64,000 nt of DNA from JBPOHE01 sp052035915 (GTDB taxonomy: Bacteria > Pseudomonadota > Gammaproteobacteria > Chromatiales > Chromatiaceae), in NCBI GenBank assembly GCA_052035915.1, contig JBPOHE010000127.1, positions 3,757-67,756 on the forward strand, given 5' to 3'. Positions 15,777 through 24,489 of this stretch are shown here, in pieces. Both the position numbers and the translations under genes were made by a program. The notes under the pieces were generated by a model. That model ran no database searches, was not told where the DNA came from, and was given only the letters and a program-made list of their open reading frames with translations. Numbering within the stretch: position 1 is the stretch's first letter; every line of letters starts with the position of its first letter.

Positions 15777-17636
15777 TCAGTGTCCGCGGGTCGATGCAAT
15801 CAACGATCCCGCTGTCCGAACCATTTGACTCCAGTCTCGGCACAGCTCGGCGTAGCTGTGGACGATGCGCAAAAACTCCTGTCCCTGGGCGACCGCATCG
15901 CCCAGGGCAGCAAGCTCGAAAAAGAGTGCTGGACTGGGTTTGGCGAGGCTTTGCTGGTTCAACTGCAACCGCTGTTCGATGGTGCGACGCCAATAGTCCG
16001 GCGCCGCGGTCTCGCGCTCCAACAGGCTCTGCAAACTGAGTATCTCCCCCGAAAGAACCTGCAGCCTGGAATCCTCGACCTGGGCGCGCAACTCGTCATG
16101 AGACATATTCGCCAAGCTGAACAGCAGGTGAGCGGCGAACTCCAGCCGGCTGCCGGCCTCCCGCCCGTGGCACAACCCTGTCTGCTGGGCGATGAAGTCC
16201 GCGATGTACCTGGCCACCCCTTTTACGCCCAGCCGCTCGGGTTGCAGGGTCGGCCATTCCCGCGTCTCCACCGGGGCGTGGCGCACCGCCCAGGGAAACT
16301 CACTCAGGAGAGACCCCGGGTGGAGAAACTGCACCATCTCACCGAACAGATAGTCTTCATTACGAAACAGGGGTAACGGGGGCGGCAAGAGCACACGGTT
16401 GTCGATCCCAGTGGGGACCGTGGTCATGAGGACGAAGCGGGGGGAAAAATGGAGACTCTGTCTGCCCAACCAGAGATCCCGGGACTCCAGATTGGCGGCA
16501 AAGTCCTCCGTCGAACTCGTCAGGCTGGCCCGCCCCGCCTCATCCAAACCGTAGATCCAATCATTGTTGACCGTTCCCGGATCGCCATAGGTCCCCGAGC
16601 TGGTCAGCAGCACCCTGGACTCCGGTCCAACCAGATCGAGCTTCACTCCGGCCAAGACCGAAACCCCTTGGAAGGACAGGGGGCTACCGGTGGCCACCTG
16701 GGCCTGGGCGAGGGTCAATCCCAACAAGCTGGAGTGCGCCAGCAATGGATCCATCGAGACGGCGGACGCCCGGCCCAACGCTCCTTGGCGGCCGAAAAAC
16801 CGTACCGTGCGTGAGCGGACAGACAGCTCACTGGTCGCGGAGATCGTCACCGGAGGCGCCAAGGCCCCATAACGGATATCGTCATCCATCAGGACAAAAC
16901 GTCGTCCAGCGGCGATCAGCAGGGCATAGACCAGGGGCCGGGCCGGCGTCGGCCAAGGCTGTTCCGGGCACCTTGAGACAAAGTCGATCGCCGACGCCGC
17001 CTCAGGCAACTCCCGTCTCAAAGTCGTCCACCAGGACGATTGGATCTCCCGATCATGGTGTTCCAGCCGCAAGCCCCCTTGCTGTCGCGCGGCGGAAATC
17101 AGTCGCCCGTTCTCCTGGAGGTGATCTTCAAGGCGGGAATCATCGACAACGATAAGCCGACACCCGTTCCAGTGGTTCCTGTGTTCGGCCTGGAGCAGAT
17201 CCCCCAACAGCCGTTTCAAAGCCTGAGGCCGGTCACAGGTACGAATCACCAGAGCCTCGACGAGGCCGGTTTCGGGGACAACGGCAGGAACGGCCAGACC
17301 GGCCACCCAGTCTTTGGCGCTGATGAAGAATCCATGGCGCAGCAGATGACGCAAGACGCCGGTCAATTCATCCGGCTTGCCGTCTAAAGCTGGGGTATTG
17401 ACCAGAATCCACTCCCGATGCCCGGCCAGGGTGCGGAACTCGGTGCAGAGATCGAGTATCCGCAACACATCCCTGGTGACGACAATGCGACGCTCTGGTT
17501 GGGTACGTACCAGCAGGACCTTGTCCTTGTCCAACGGATAGAATCTCGCCGGCGCCGCCAGATAACGATCCTCCTCGACTCGGGTGGCGGGTGGTGGAGA
17601 GGAGGCCAGATCGAAGTTCCAGGACCAATTTTGCAT
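15777..17636 (-). CDS. Glycosyltransferase-like protein with N-terminal PqqD-like domain
   Basis: 619 residues. Residues about 25-110 have the pattern of a PqqD/RRE winged helix: short strands (RFYPLDKDKVLLVRTQPERR), a helix with DVLRILDLCTEFRTL, and a final helix plus strand with LTGVLRHLLRHGFFI. This is followed by a GT-A-like region with VEALVIRTCDRPQALKRLLGDLL, RLIVVDDSR and RFVLMDDDIRYG, a DDD metal motif. The C-terminal 150 residues are helical. The first domain suggests peptide or partner recognition and the second sugar transfer. The acceptor could be a protein, but no precursor peptide gene is obvious nearby. It lies between the large GT4 gene and a second GT-A gene, all on one strand. 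The PqqD assignment is by pattern only. Confidence 0.68.
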   Translation of the reverse strand: MQNWSWNFDLASSPPPATRVEEDRYLAAPARFYPLDKDKVLLVRTQPERRIVVTRDVLRILDLCTEFRTLAGHREWILVNTPALDGKPDELTGVLRHLLRHGFFISAKDWVAGLAVPAVVPETGLVEALVIRTCDRPQALKRLLGDLLQAEHRNHWNGCRLIVVDDSRLEDHLQENGRLISAARQQGGLRLEHHDREIQSSWWTTLRRELPEAASAIDFVSRCPEQPWPTPARPLVYALLIAAGRRFVLMDDDIRYGALAPPVTISATSELSVRSRTVRFFGRQGALGRASAVSMDPLLAHSSLLGLTLAQAQVATGSPLSFQGVSVLAGVKLDLVGPESRVLLTSSGTYGDPGTVNNDWIYGLDEAGRASLTSSTEDFAANLESRDLWLGRQSLHFSPRFVLMTTVPTGIDNRVLLPPPLPLFRNEDYLFGEMVQFLHPGSLLSEFPWAVRHAPVETREWPTLQPERLGVKGVARYIADFIAQQTGLCHGREAGSRLEFAAHLLFSLANMSHDELRAQVEDSRLQVLSGEILSLQSLLERETAAPDYWRRTIEQRLQLNQQSLAKPSPALFFELAALGDAVAQGQEFLRIVHSYAELCRDWSQMVRTAGSLIASTRGH

Positions 17637-17664
17637 GGAAGGGGTTCTCTCTGTCCGACCGGTC

Positions 17665-18846
17665 TTAACGACGCCGGAAGGGTTGGAAAAGACTGGAAAT
17701 GGCCCGCGCCAAGCGCCAGGAGCGAGAGCCCTTGATGAGGTTCAGCTCCCGGCGCAAGGCCCCGACCTCGGCCCGCAAAGCCGCCAGCGTATCCAGGCCG
17801 TCAAGATATTGCCCGCTATCCTTCACTTCCTGGCGATACCAGTGGTAGTAGGACCTATTGATATCACTGGTGGCCCGAGGATGGGGAAACGCTCGTTGCA
17901 CGTCCGGGCGGGAGCGATACAACAATCGCTGCTCCCTGGTGATACGCTCGCCGTTGTCGAAAAAATCATAGCCACAAGGCCGCTGACCCAATTCTCCCTG
18001 GCCCATGGCCAGGCACTCCTTGATATACCACTCCCGCAATTCGTACAGGGCCCGACTACCGCCACCGTACTTGTCCAACATAGTCTTCTGGGCGCCGCTG
18101 TCGAAACCGGAAAAGTGATAGAAGTTCAAGGGTCGATCATTGACCAGAAGGCCGGAGGCCAAAGTGCCCGTCACCCGTCGATGGGTCAGGTTCCAGGTGG
18201 CGACATTGTATTGGGGATCGCGCAGGATACCGACCTCGCGGAAAAACGCCGGCGCCAGATCCACCCAACGCTGGTCGGTAAAGAGCCCTTCCGGGATATT
18301 GTCATAACAAAAGCTCAAGAGCCGGTCGGCCCACCAGTTGGCGAAACGGTGACCCTCCTCACTGTTTTTCACCCCCAGGAAGCCGAGGTTATAGACTCCA
18401 TGCCGCAGGCTACAGATCTCATTGTCGAGAATGGAGTCCCGCTCGACCTCGGGTTGAGCCTGATGTGGGGTAAGCAGGAGGCTGAAACGCTCGAATTCGC
18501 GCCGGAGATCATCGAGCGGGGCGCAGAGGACGATGTCGGGATCAAAATAGAACACCGCCTCCGGCTGGTGGCGACGCAAGATTTCCACCAAGGACGGCCC
18601 CTTGACGGCGGTGCATAACTCCACCACCGAATGCATGAAGATCCAGGCTTCCCGCTCTAGAATGGGCAAATCCTCGAGCCGAATCAAAGCGTCGAAGGGC
18701 TCTGCCGCCAAATCCAACCCGGGGGGGGGCTGATCCGAGAGGACCAGATGGAAATAGATGTCCGGCTCATACCGTTTCAAGCTGTGGGCCAGTACCCTGG
18801 CCTTGGGGAGATAATTGCTCGTGATGCTGGTAAAGGCATGGATCAT
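17665..18846 (-). CDS. Nucleotide-sugar transferase (GT8-like) with C-terminal SRSWR tail
   Basis: 393 residues from ATG 18846, chosen because IHAFTSITSNYLPKARVLAHSL follows directly, the normal start of this family. AVFYFDPDIVLCAPLDDL holds the DXD metal motif. GVYNLGFLGVKNSEEGHRFANWWADRL and LFTDQRWVDLAPAFF are hallmark motifs of this GT-A group, and LNFYHFSGFD is the late His motif. The C-terminus ends with a short coiled coil and GSRSWRLARAISSLFQPFRRR. A similar SRSWR tail ends the neighbouring fusion protein, suggesting both are recruited to a common partner. The coding region starts 2 bases from the stop of that fusion gene. Confidence 0.82.
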   Translation of the reverse strand: MIHAFTSITSNYLPKARVLAHSLKRYEPDIYFHLVLSDQPPPGLDLAAEPFDALIRLEDLPILEREAWIFMHSVVELCTAVKGPSLVEILRRHQPEAVFYFDPDIVLCAPLDDLRREFERFSLLLTPHQAQPEVERDSILDNEICSLRHGVYNLGFLGVKNSEEGHRFANWWADRLLSFCYDNIPEGLFTDQRWVDLAPAFFREVGILRDPQYNVATWNLTHRRVTGTLASGLLVNDRPLNFYHFSGFDSGAQKTMLDKYGGGSRALYELREWYIKECLAMGQGELGQRPCGYDFFDNGERITREQRLLYRSRPDVQRAFPHPRATSDINRSYYHWYRQEVKDSGQYLDGLDTLAALRAEVGALRRELNLIKGSRSWRLARAISSLFQPFRRR

Positions 18847-18848
18847 GG

Positions 18849-21164
18849 TCAGGGTCCGAGCCAACGGCGAAGGGGCGCAGTGTAGCGCCAACTCCGGCTG
18901 GAGTAGACGGTTTCCAGTTCCCGCTCACGGCGGATGATTTGCTCACGCAGGCGACCGAGTTCCCCCCCTACCTCTTGCAGGCGCTTCCCATAGGCATCGC
19001 GCTCTTCGCTTACGTCCGCTAACTGGGAGGAAAACAGGTGCCGGGCCTCCTCCCTCGCCGTCTCCAACGCCCGCACCTCGGCACGCAGACGTTCCAACTC
19101 CACCGCCAGGATATCGAGTTGGGGGGCATAGGCATCGCGCTCCCGCGCCACCTCTCGCGCATATTCATCCAGATCGCGATAGCGCAGGGCCAGGGCCTCC
19201 AGATCCCCGCGACATTCCGCCAACTCTTGGTGACGCGCGCCGAGCAACGCCAGGGCATCCTCATGCTTGGCCTCAGCCCGCAAAAGATCTACCCGGTAAC
19301 GATAGAAGCAGAGTGGATCGGCCTGAATAAAGGCGCGGGTAAGCTCGGCGTATTCGGGATGGATCTGATCCAGGCGTTCCCTCGCCTCGCGCCGCAAACG
19401 CCCGGCATCGGCAAAGCTGACCGCTCCCTTGTGATAGACGAAGGTATCCGTGGCGATCACATGACGCCAGCCCCGCCGACGGGCCCGCATGCAGAACTCA
19501 TCCTCCTCGCCATAGCCCGAACGAAAGGCCGCCGTATCGAAGAGCCCGACGTCTTTCAGGCAGGCCCGCTTGATGAACATGCAGAAGCCGACAGCCGTAG
19601 GGATTTCTTCTATGGCACCGCTATTGGCCTGCCGGAAGCAGTCGTCCAAGGCCTCCAGCGTCCAACCCCGAGGCAGTGGGTTATCCTCCAGCATCCGGGG
19701 ATAACTACAGATGGAGGCGTTATTGGAGAAAGGGGTCACCGTACCTATGGAGGGGTCCCGGTAAGCGGCGGTTAGGAGACGATCAAACCAGCCTTTCGGC
19801 ACCTGGGTATCGCTATTCAGAAGGAGGACATCCCGCTCTGGATGGAGTTTCATCCCGGTGTTGACCGCCGCGGCAAAACCCTGATTGTGCTCATGGCGCA
19901 GCAAGCGAAGCCGGCCCGCTGCGGCCAACTCATCCAACCAGGTGGTCAACTCCGGGTGAGGGCTGGCATCGTCGACCACTACCACTTGGATACGGCCATT
20001 GATCCCGGAATCGAAAAGCGCCTCCAGGCACTCACGGGTTTCTCCGACACCCCCAAAGACAGGGATTATGACGTCCAGGATTCTCTCCGGCTCCACTACT
20101 ACCGCCTCTTCCCCTCCGAGAGCGGATTCGGGCAGGACGCCTGAAAGTGAAGACTGGGTATATCCCGTTGCTGAGAACCTCCAACCACTCCACTGGGATG
20201 GGGCCAGCCTTGCCTCCAAGCGGGCCTGGGCCGCCTCCAAGGGCTGCAAGCGACCGCGACAGGCCCAGAGTTGGCTGGTGGCATCGCTTAATTGCCGTCT
20301 GGGGGCAGAGAATAGCTCTTCCAGCTCTTTACCAAGCTCTCTCAGCAAGAGAGCATCGCTCACTTCCCCCTGACCACGGGCCCCCAGGAAGGCATACACC
20401 TCCTCCGCACGTCGCAACCAATAGCGGGCCGATGGAGAGGCCCCTTCCTCGGCCTGTTCCGACTTGTGATGTCTCAGCTCCCCAGATAGAAATCCCTCAA
20501 CAGCTGCAGCCCGGTTTCCCGGTTCCGATGGCCAGCGAATCCCTAGCCCCCGACCTATGGTTTCCATCACCGGCGACCAATCAGCCAAAAGATCGGCATA
20601 GGTGACAAAGACCCTCGGCATCCCCCGGCTATGGCGTTCCGCCTCAAGCACATGCAGCAGCCAGAGCCACAGAGCCTGGACTTGGGCTATCCCATCCCGT
20701 CGCTCCAAAGATCTGGCCACTTCGATCGGGTGTCGCAGTATATGGACGCACAGAGGCTGGATAGCGAGTTGCTCCAATATCTCCCGCCAGACTGGAAGCA
20801 AGCGACACAGCCGGGGGTCTTTGAAGGCCCAAAGAGCGGACGAGGAAAACTCCCGTTCCAAGCGCTTACGCACAAGCTGTTTTACCGGCTCCAACTCCGG
20901 CCGCGCCCACCAGGCCCCTTCTCCCAACAAGAGATCATTCCAGCGGGCATTGAGAAGATCGAGGAGACGCTCATTCATCTCCACCAGGCCCGCTTCTTCC
21001 CAATATCCGCGCCGGTTGTCCTCATCCGCTGGCATCAGATCCGCTCCCAAGGCCACCCCCAGGATATGGAGGATCCCCGTCAGCGCCGAGGTGCCACTAC
21101 GATGCATGCCGAGCACCAGAATGGCTCTGGAACTCTCCTTGAAGGTCTCGCTCAGGGTGCTCAT
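18849..21164 (-). CDS. Fusion protein: sulfotransferase, GT2 domain and coiled-coil tail
   Basis: 771 residues in three parts. Residues 1-240 are a sulfotransferase with AILVLGMHRSGTSALTGIL (phosphosulfate loop) and HILRHPIEVARSLERRDG (3'-phosphate site). Residues about 365-620 are a GT2 domain: LDVIIPVFGGVGETRECLEAL, VVVVDDASPHPEL, NQGFAAAVNTGM, DVLLLNSDTQVPKGW and SGYGEEDEFCMRARRRGW. Residues about 650-755 are a charged coiled coil. The tail SSRSWRYTAPLRRWLGP is a known but unexplained end of many polysaccharide transferases. One protein may both add and sulfate a sugar. Its start overlaps the stop of the ABC-transporter ATPase gene by 4 bases (21161-21164), so the enzyme and exporter are one transcription unit. 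Confidence 0.87.
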   Translation of the reverse strand: MSTLSETFKESSRAILVLGMHRSGTSALTGILHILGVALGADLMPADEDNRRGYWEEAGLVEMNERLLDLLNARWNDLLLGEGAWWARPELEPVKQLVRKRLEREFSSSALWAFKDPRLCRLLPVWREILEQLAIQPLCVHILRHPIEVARSLERRDGIAQVQALWLWLLHVLEAERHSRGMPRVFVTYADLLADWSPVMETIGRGLGIRWPSEPGNRAAAVEGFLSGELRHHKSEQAEEGASPSARYWLRRAEEVYAFLGARGQGEVSDALLLRELGKELEELFSAPRRQLSDATSQLWACRGRLQPLEAAQARLEARLAPSQWSGWRFSATGYTQSSLSGVLPESALGGEEAVVVEPERILDVIIPVFGGVGETRECLEALFDSGINGRIQVVVVDDASPHPELTTWLDELAAAGRLRLLRHEHNQGFAAAVNTGMKLHPERDVLLLNSDTQVPKGWFDRLLTAAYRDPSIGTVTPFSNNASICSYPRMLEDNPLPRGWTLEALDDCFRQANSGAIEEIPTAVGFCMFIKRACLKDVGLFDTAAFRSGYGEEDEFCMRARRRGWRHVIATDTFVYHKGAVSFADAGRLRREARERLDQIHPEYAELTRAFIQADPLCFYRYRVDLLRAEAKHEDALALLGARHQELAECRGDLEALALRYRDLDEYAREVARERDAYAPQLDILAVELERLRAEVRALETAREEARHLFSSQLADVSEERDAYGKRLQEVGGELGRLREQIIRRERELETVYSSRSWRYTAPLRRWLGP

Positions 21165-22570
21165 AGCTCGGCCTCTCCATTTCCGGGTGGATCGGATGGG
21201 GTCAGATCAACGGCTGGCTCGATCTTGAAATCGACGAGGCCGTTGGAAAAACTTCCATCCGCCGGGAGTACACGGAACATCAGGGCATCGACCCGGCGGT
21301 CCAGATATTCTTCTTTACCCTTGATCACCCCCAGCACCCCGGTATTGGCAAAAAACACCCCCTCATTGAGGTTGCATTGGAATTGGAAATCGACCCTGGC
21401 CTTATACCCTGGATGCACCTCGGCTATTCCCCGCCAGGAGGCGGCCGAGGCTCCTCCCCCCAGCTCGAATCCACTCACCGTCTTCAGCAACATACCGAAT
21501 CGCACATGTTCAACGGCCACGGCAAAGTAAACGTCGTATCTCAATACATAGGTGCGGCCCGAGAGCAGGAGATTCACCCGCCGCCCTTCTTCGTCCTGAA
21601 TCCAATAGTCCCGGATCTCGGCTCCCCGACTGGGATAACAGATCGTGCTCTTGGGCTCCAGTTGGGGATCATAGCCGGCCGAACGTTCCTGGGCTGGTGG
21701 AGAAGCGGGAAGCTCCGGAAGCGGCGCTTGAACCCAAGCCCCCGTACCGCCTCGATCCGACTCCAGCATCTGGGTGCGCAGAGACTCGTAGCGGTCAGCC
21801 GGGCAATGCAACAGCTTATGGTACTGGGAAACCACCTCTTTCGGTGTTCCAGCAAGGATCAATTCCCCACGATCCAGAAGGATTGCCCGATCGCAGAGTT
21901 CAATCACCTTGTCCGCCGCATGGGAGACAAAGATGATGGTGGTCCCCGCCTCCTGCATCGCCCGAATACGTGAATAACATTTACGCTGAAAGGCCTCGTC
22001 CCCGACCGCCAAGGCTTCATCCACCACCAGGATCTCTGGATCGGTATGAATGGCCACGGCAAAGGCCAAACGCACATACATACCGCTGCTGTAAGTCTTG
22101 ACCGGTCGGTCGACAAAGGCGCTAAGCTCTGAAAATTTCAGGATTTCATCGAAACGCCCCAAAGTCTCCCGGGGCGACAATCCGAGCAGGGCGGCGTTAA
22201 GCAGAATGTTCTCCCGCCCGGTGCATTCGGGATCGAATCCGGCCCCAAGCTCCAGCAAGGCGGAAATACGCCCGGCCGTTGCGACCGTCCCAGCGCTCGC
22301 TTGCAGGGTGCCGCAAAGAATCTGCAACAGAGTGGACTTACCCGAGCCGTTCCGGCCGACGATGCCGAGCGTTTCCCCGCATCGGACATCGAAGCTCACG
22401 CCTTTCAGGGCGGAAAAACCGCTTTGATGGGCCGATCCTTGAGGAAAGAGGCTTTGGATCAGGCGAGCCCGGGGCGAATCGTACATCTGGTAGATCTTGG
22501 ACAGGCCCTGCACTCTGAGTGCCAGACCGGCCTGCCGGTCACCAGCGGCTATTGGCTCCACGACCGTCAT
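21161..22570 (-). CDS. wzt: Polysaccharide ABC exporter ATPase with C-terminal substrate-binding domain (Wzt-like)
   Basis: 469 residues from ATG 22570. The nucleotide-binding domain has Walker A GIVGRNGSGKSTLLQIL, the TGRENILLNAALLG segment typical of Wzt/TagH/RfbE, signature YSSGMYVRLAFAVA, Walker B PEILVVDEALAVGD and switch His in IIFVSHAAD. Residues about 310-460 form a beta-sandwich (SRGAEIRDYWIQDEEGRRV, LKTVSGFELGGG) like the Wzt C-terminal domain, which recognises the finished polymer end. The chosen start leaves 11 bases to the permease stop; the open frame upstream overlaps the permease gene and is not coding. It pairs with 22582-23388 to export an O-antigen-like polysaccharide. Wzt_C-type exporters usually recognise a chemically capped non-reducing end. 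Confidence 0.92.
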   Translation of the reverse strand: MTVVEPIAAGDRQAGLALRVQGLSKIYQMYDSPRARLIQSLFPQGSAHQSGFSALKGVSFDVRCGETLGIVGRNGSGKSTLLQILCGTLQASAGTVATAGRISALLELGAGFDPECTGRENILLNAALLGLSPRETLGRFDEILKFSELSAFVDRPVKTYSSGMYVRLAFAVAIHTDPEILVVDEALAVGDEAFQRKCYSRIRAMQEAGTTIIFVSHAADKVIELCDRAILLDRGELILAGTPKEVVSQYHKLLHCPADRYESLRTQMLESDRGGTGAWVQAPLPELPASPPAQERSAGYDPQLEPKSTICYPSRGAEIRDYWIQDEEGRRVNLLLSGRTYVLRYDVYFAVAVEHVRFGMLLKTVSGFELGGGASAASWRGIAEVHPGYKARVDFQFQCNLNEGVFFANTGVLGVIKGKEEYLDRRVDALMFRVLPADGSFSNGLVDFKIEPAVDLTPSDPPGNGEAEL

Positions 22571-22581
22571 AGCGACGAAAC

Positions 22582-23388
22582 TCAGATCACGTCGGCAAAA
22601 CCTGGGCTGAGGCGTTGAAACAGCCTCCATCCAGTCCCCAGGATGATCAGGGAAAACAGTAAAAACAGCCCCAACCCGGACCAATGGGGATCCTGTCCCA
22701 ACAAGGACAAACCTCGAACCTCCTCGATGACAAAGGCCAGCGGATTCCAGCGCATCCAGTTTTGTACCCACGCCGGCAGGACCTCGCTGGGATAAAACAC
22801 CGGACTGAGAAATAACAAGGCTTGCATCAGCGGCCCCATGGTATGGGCGAGGTCGCGCACATAGACCCCAAAAGCGGCGAGCATCCAACTCAGTCCCAGC
22901 AACAAGAAGGCATAGGGAAGGAAGACCAGGGGTAACCAGAGCAGCGTGATATGAAGGGCCCCCGCCGTCACCAAAGAGACCACAGCGAGAATAAACAACC
23001 CGATAAAAAAATGGGTGGCGGCCGCCCCTACCTGAACCAAGGGCAATACCCAAAGGGGAAAGACAACCTTTTTCACAAAATTGACATTTCCGGTAACCAC
23101 CATTGGCGCTCGGATCAGGGGCTCAGACGCAAAATTGAACACCAGGAGACCGGCAAAGAGCATCATGGCAAAGGCGGAGGTGGCAATACCGCCCGCTGGC
23201 CCCCAGCGGGCCTGAAACAGTTCCCCGAAGACAAAGGTAAACACAGCGAGCAAGGCGAAAGGGGTAAGGAAAGACCAGAGCACCCCCAAAATCGTCCCTC
23301 GATAACGCAGGGTCATCTCGCGCAGAAACAACCGATGCGCGATATGCAGGCTGTTACCGAGAGACAGCTTATCCACCCTCATTCCCAT
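22582..23388 (-). CDS. wzm: Polysaccharide ABC exporter permease (Wzm-like, ABC-2 family)
   Basis: 268 residues with six membrane segments. The amphipathic N-terminus (LFLREMTLRYRGTILGVLWSF) is characteristic of Wzm/TagG permeases. Typical motifs follow: FAGLLVFNFASEPL, VTGNVNFVKKVVFPLWVLP and LSPVFYPSEVLP. It forms the channel for polysaccharide export across the inner membrane with the ATPase encoded immediately downstream. It is the first gene of a minus-strand unit running through the ATPase, the sulfotransferase-GT2 fusion and further transferases. Dispersed element copy B lies upstream, in the likely promoter region. ATG at 23388 or 23382. Confidence 0.93.
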   Translation of the reverse strand: MGMRVDKLSLGNSLHIAHRLFLREMTLRYRGTILGVLWSFLTPFALLAVFTFVFGELFQARWGPAGGIATSAFAMMLFAGLLVFNFASEPLIRAPMVVTGNVNFVKKVVFPLWVLPLVQVGAAATHFFIGLFILAVVSLVTAGALHITLLWLPLVFLPYAFLLLGLSWMLAAFGVYVRDLAHTMGPLMQALLFLSPVFYPSEVLPAWVQNWMRWNPLAFVIEEVRGLSLLGQDPHWSGLGLFLLFSLIILGTGWRLFQRLSPGFADVI

Positions 23389-23560
23389 GTCTGAACCACC
23401 ATCCCATCAGTTATCAACCGAATCCTTTCCGTCCCCTGTTCTCTGGCAGAGGGATGATACCCTTTCTGAATACAGCTTAGGCTTTCGAGTGCTTAGACAG
23501 ACGCGGGCACCGGTCCAAAATCTGCCGACTGGAGGAAAACCCAGCAGGAAGAGATATTCG

Positions 23561-23831
23561 CGCTCGGTTGTTCCGGGCATTGACCGAAAACGGCCATTTA
23601 TCGTTCTTGCCAAGAGAACATAACCAAAATATCCGATGCATTGTTCTCCATTGGAGAACAAAAATCCAGGCCAAAGAGCCCAGGCCCGGGAGCTCGACGG
23701 GTAGTCGGACCAGCCATGACGAGCCTCCCCTCTCTCAGGATCAACCCATACTCTTTGCTGGACACATCTCATGGTACCGAATGCCAGAGCGGATGAAGAC
23801 GCCAGCCGCTCACCCGCCGATTCGGGAAAAC
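23561..23831. repeat. Double-palindrome dispersed element, copy B (long form)
   Basis: Starts CGCTCGGTTGTTCCGGGC. Palindromes are GTTCTTGCCAAGAGAAC (23603-23619) and GTTCTCCATTGGAGAAC (23643-23659), centres 40 bases apart. The right part, from CCCAGGCCCGGGAG, continues about 150 bases with clear similarity to copy D (CCAGAGCGGATG, GCCGCCGATT-type end). It lies upstream of the wzm gene. Confidence 0.87.
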
Positions 23832-23898
23832 CGAAGCCGAGTTGGTATAACAGATAGCCTCCATACCAGAGCCGAAGAACGGCAAACGGCCAGGGTTA

Positions 23899-24340
23899 TC
23901 ATTGAGGGAAGAAGGCCAAATGAATGGTTTGCTCAGGCGACCAAGGACAGACTTCTGGAAAGCGGTCCATAGCCATCCCGGTTTCCTTTCCGGCCAAAAG
24001 GCGCGCATCGCCCCATAGGTCATCCCACCATTCAGAATCATTGAGGACGGCCTTGAGACTTGGGGTCTTTTCCATACGCCGCAGGATACTTTTGCGTTGG
24101 GTTTGAAGGGTCATTTCCCAACTCCGACATCGCCACTCAGGCTGTACCACCCACTTGCGAAAATGGGCCAACAAGACGGCTATGCGGCTGGCCAGTTCTC
24201 GCTGCTCACTTTTTCCCACATCCTCACTCCTCGGCAATGTGATCGATATCCAACTCTGAGAAGCGTCCGGCTCGTAATAAACGGGCTTGCTCCGCGGCCC
24301 ACAGCAGAATGTCCTGCTCATAGAGGATGGGCACAGCCAT
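23899..24340 (-). pseudogene. DUF29-family gene with a frameshift
   Basis: Read from 24340, one frame gives ILYEQDILLWAAEQARLL, then RAGRFSELDIDHIAEE, the N-terminal half of a DUF29 protein, ending at a stop. Another frame then gives EDVGKSEQRELASRIAVLL, KWVVQPEW, LLAGKETGMAMDRFPEVCPW and SPEQTIHLAFFPQ, the C-terminal half. Adding two bases between EE and ED would restore the family sequence IAEEIEDVGKSE, so a 2-base loss (or 1-base gain) near 24227 is the likely lesion. DUF29 proteins are small, of unknown function and often mobile. A sequencing error is the alternative. Confidence 0.75.
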
Positions 24341-24489
24341 CTCCTGATGGATTTCAGTTCATTGACAAATGAAAGCGATAAGCCGTGTAGTTGATATCAG
24401 GTAAGCGAGCACTTCCTCCACGAGAGGCCCAGTGAAGGGGGCATCGAGTGCCTTGCCTTATCCGACCACGGTACCTGAAGCTGGGGATA

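Noticed and set aside
22571..23053. N-terminal extension of the Wzt-like ATPase
   Set aside because: It overlaps the permease gene in another frame, and the ATPase family begins just after ATG 22570.
23407..23772. 121-codon minus-strand frame between wzm and the DUF29 remnant
   Set aside because: It is the translation of dispersed element copy B; a similar peptide arises from copy D at 42332-42652.
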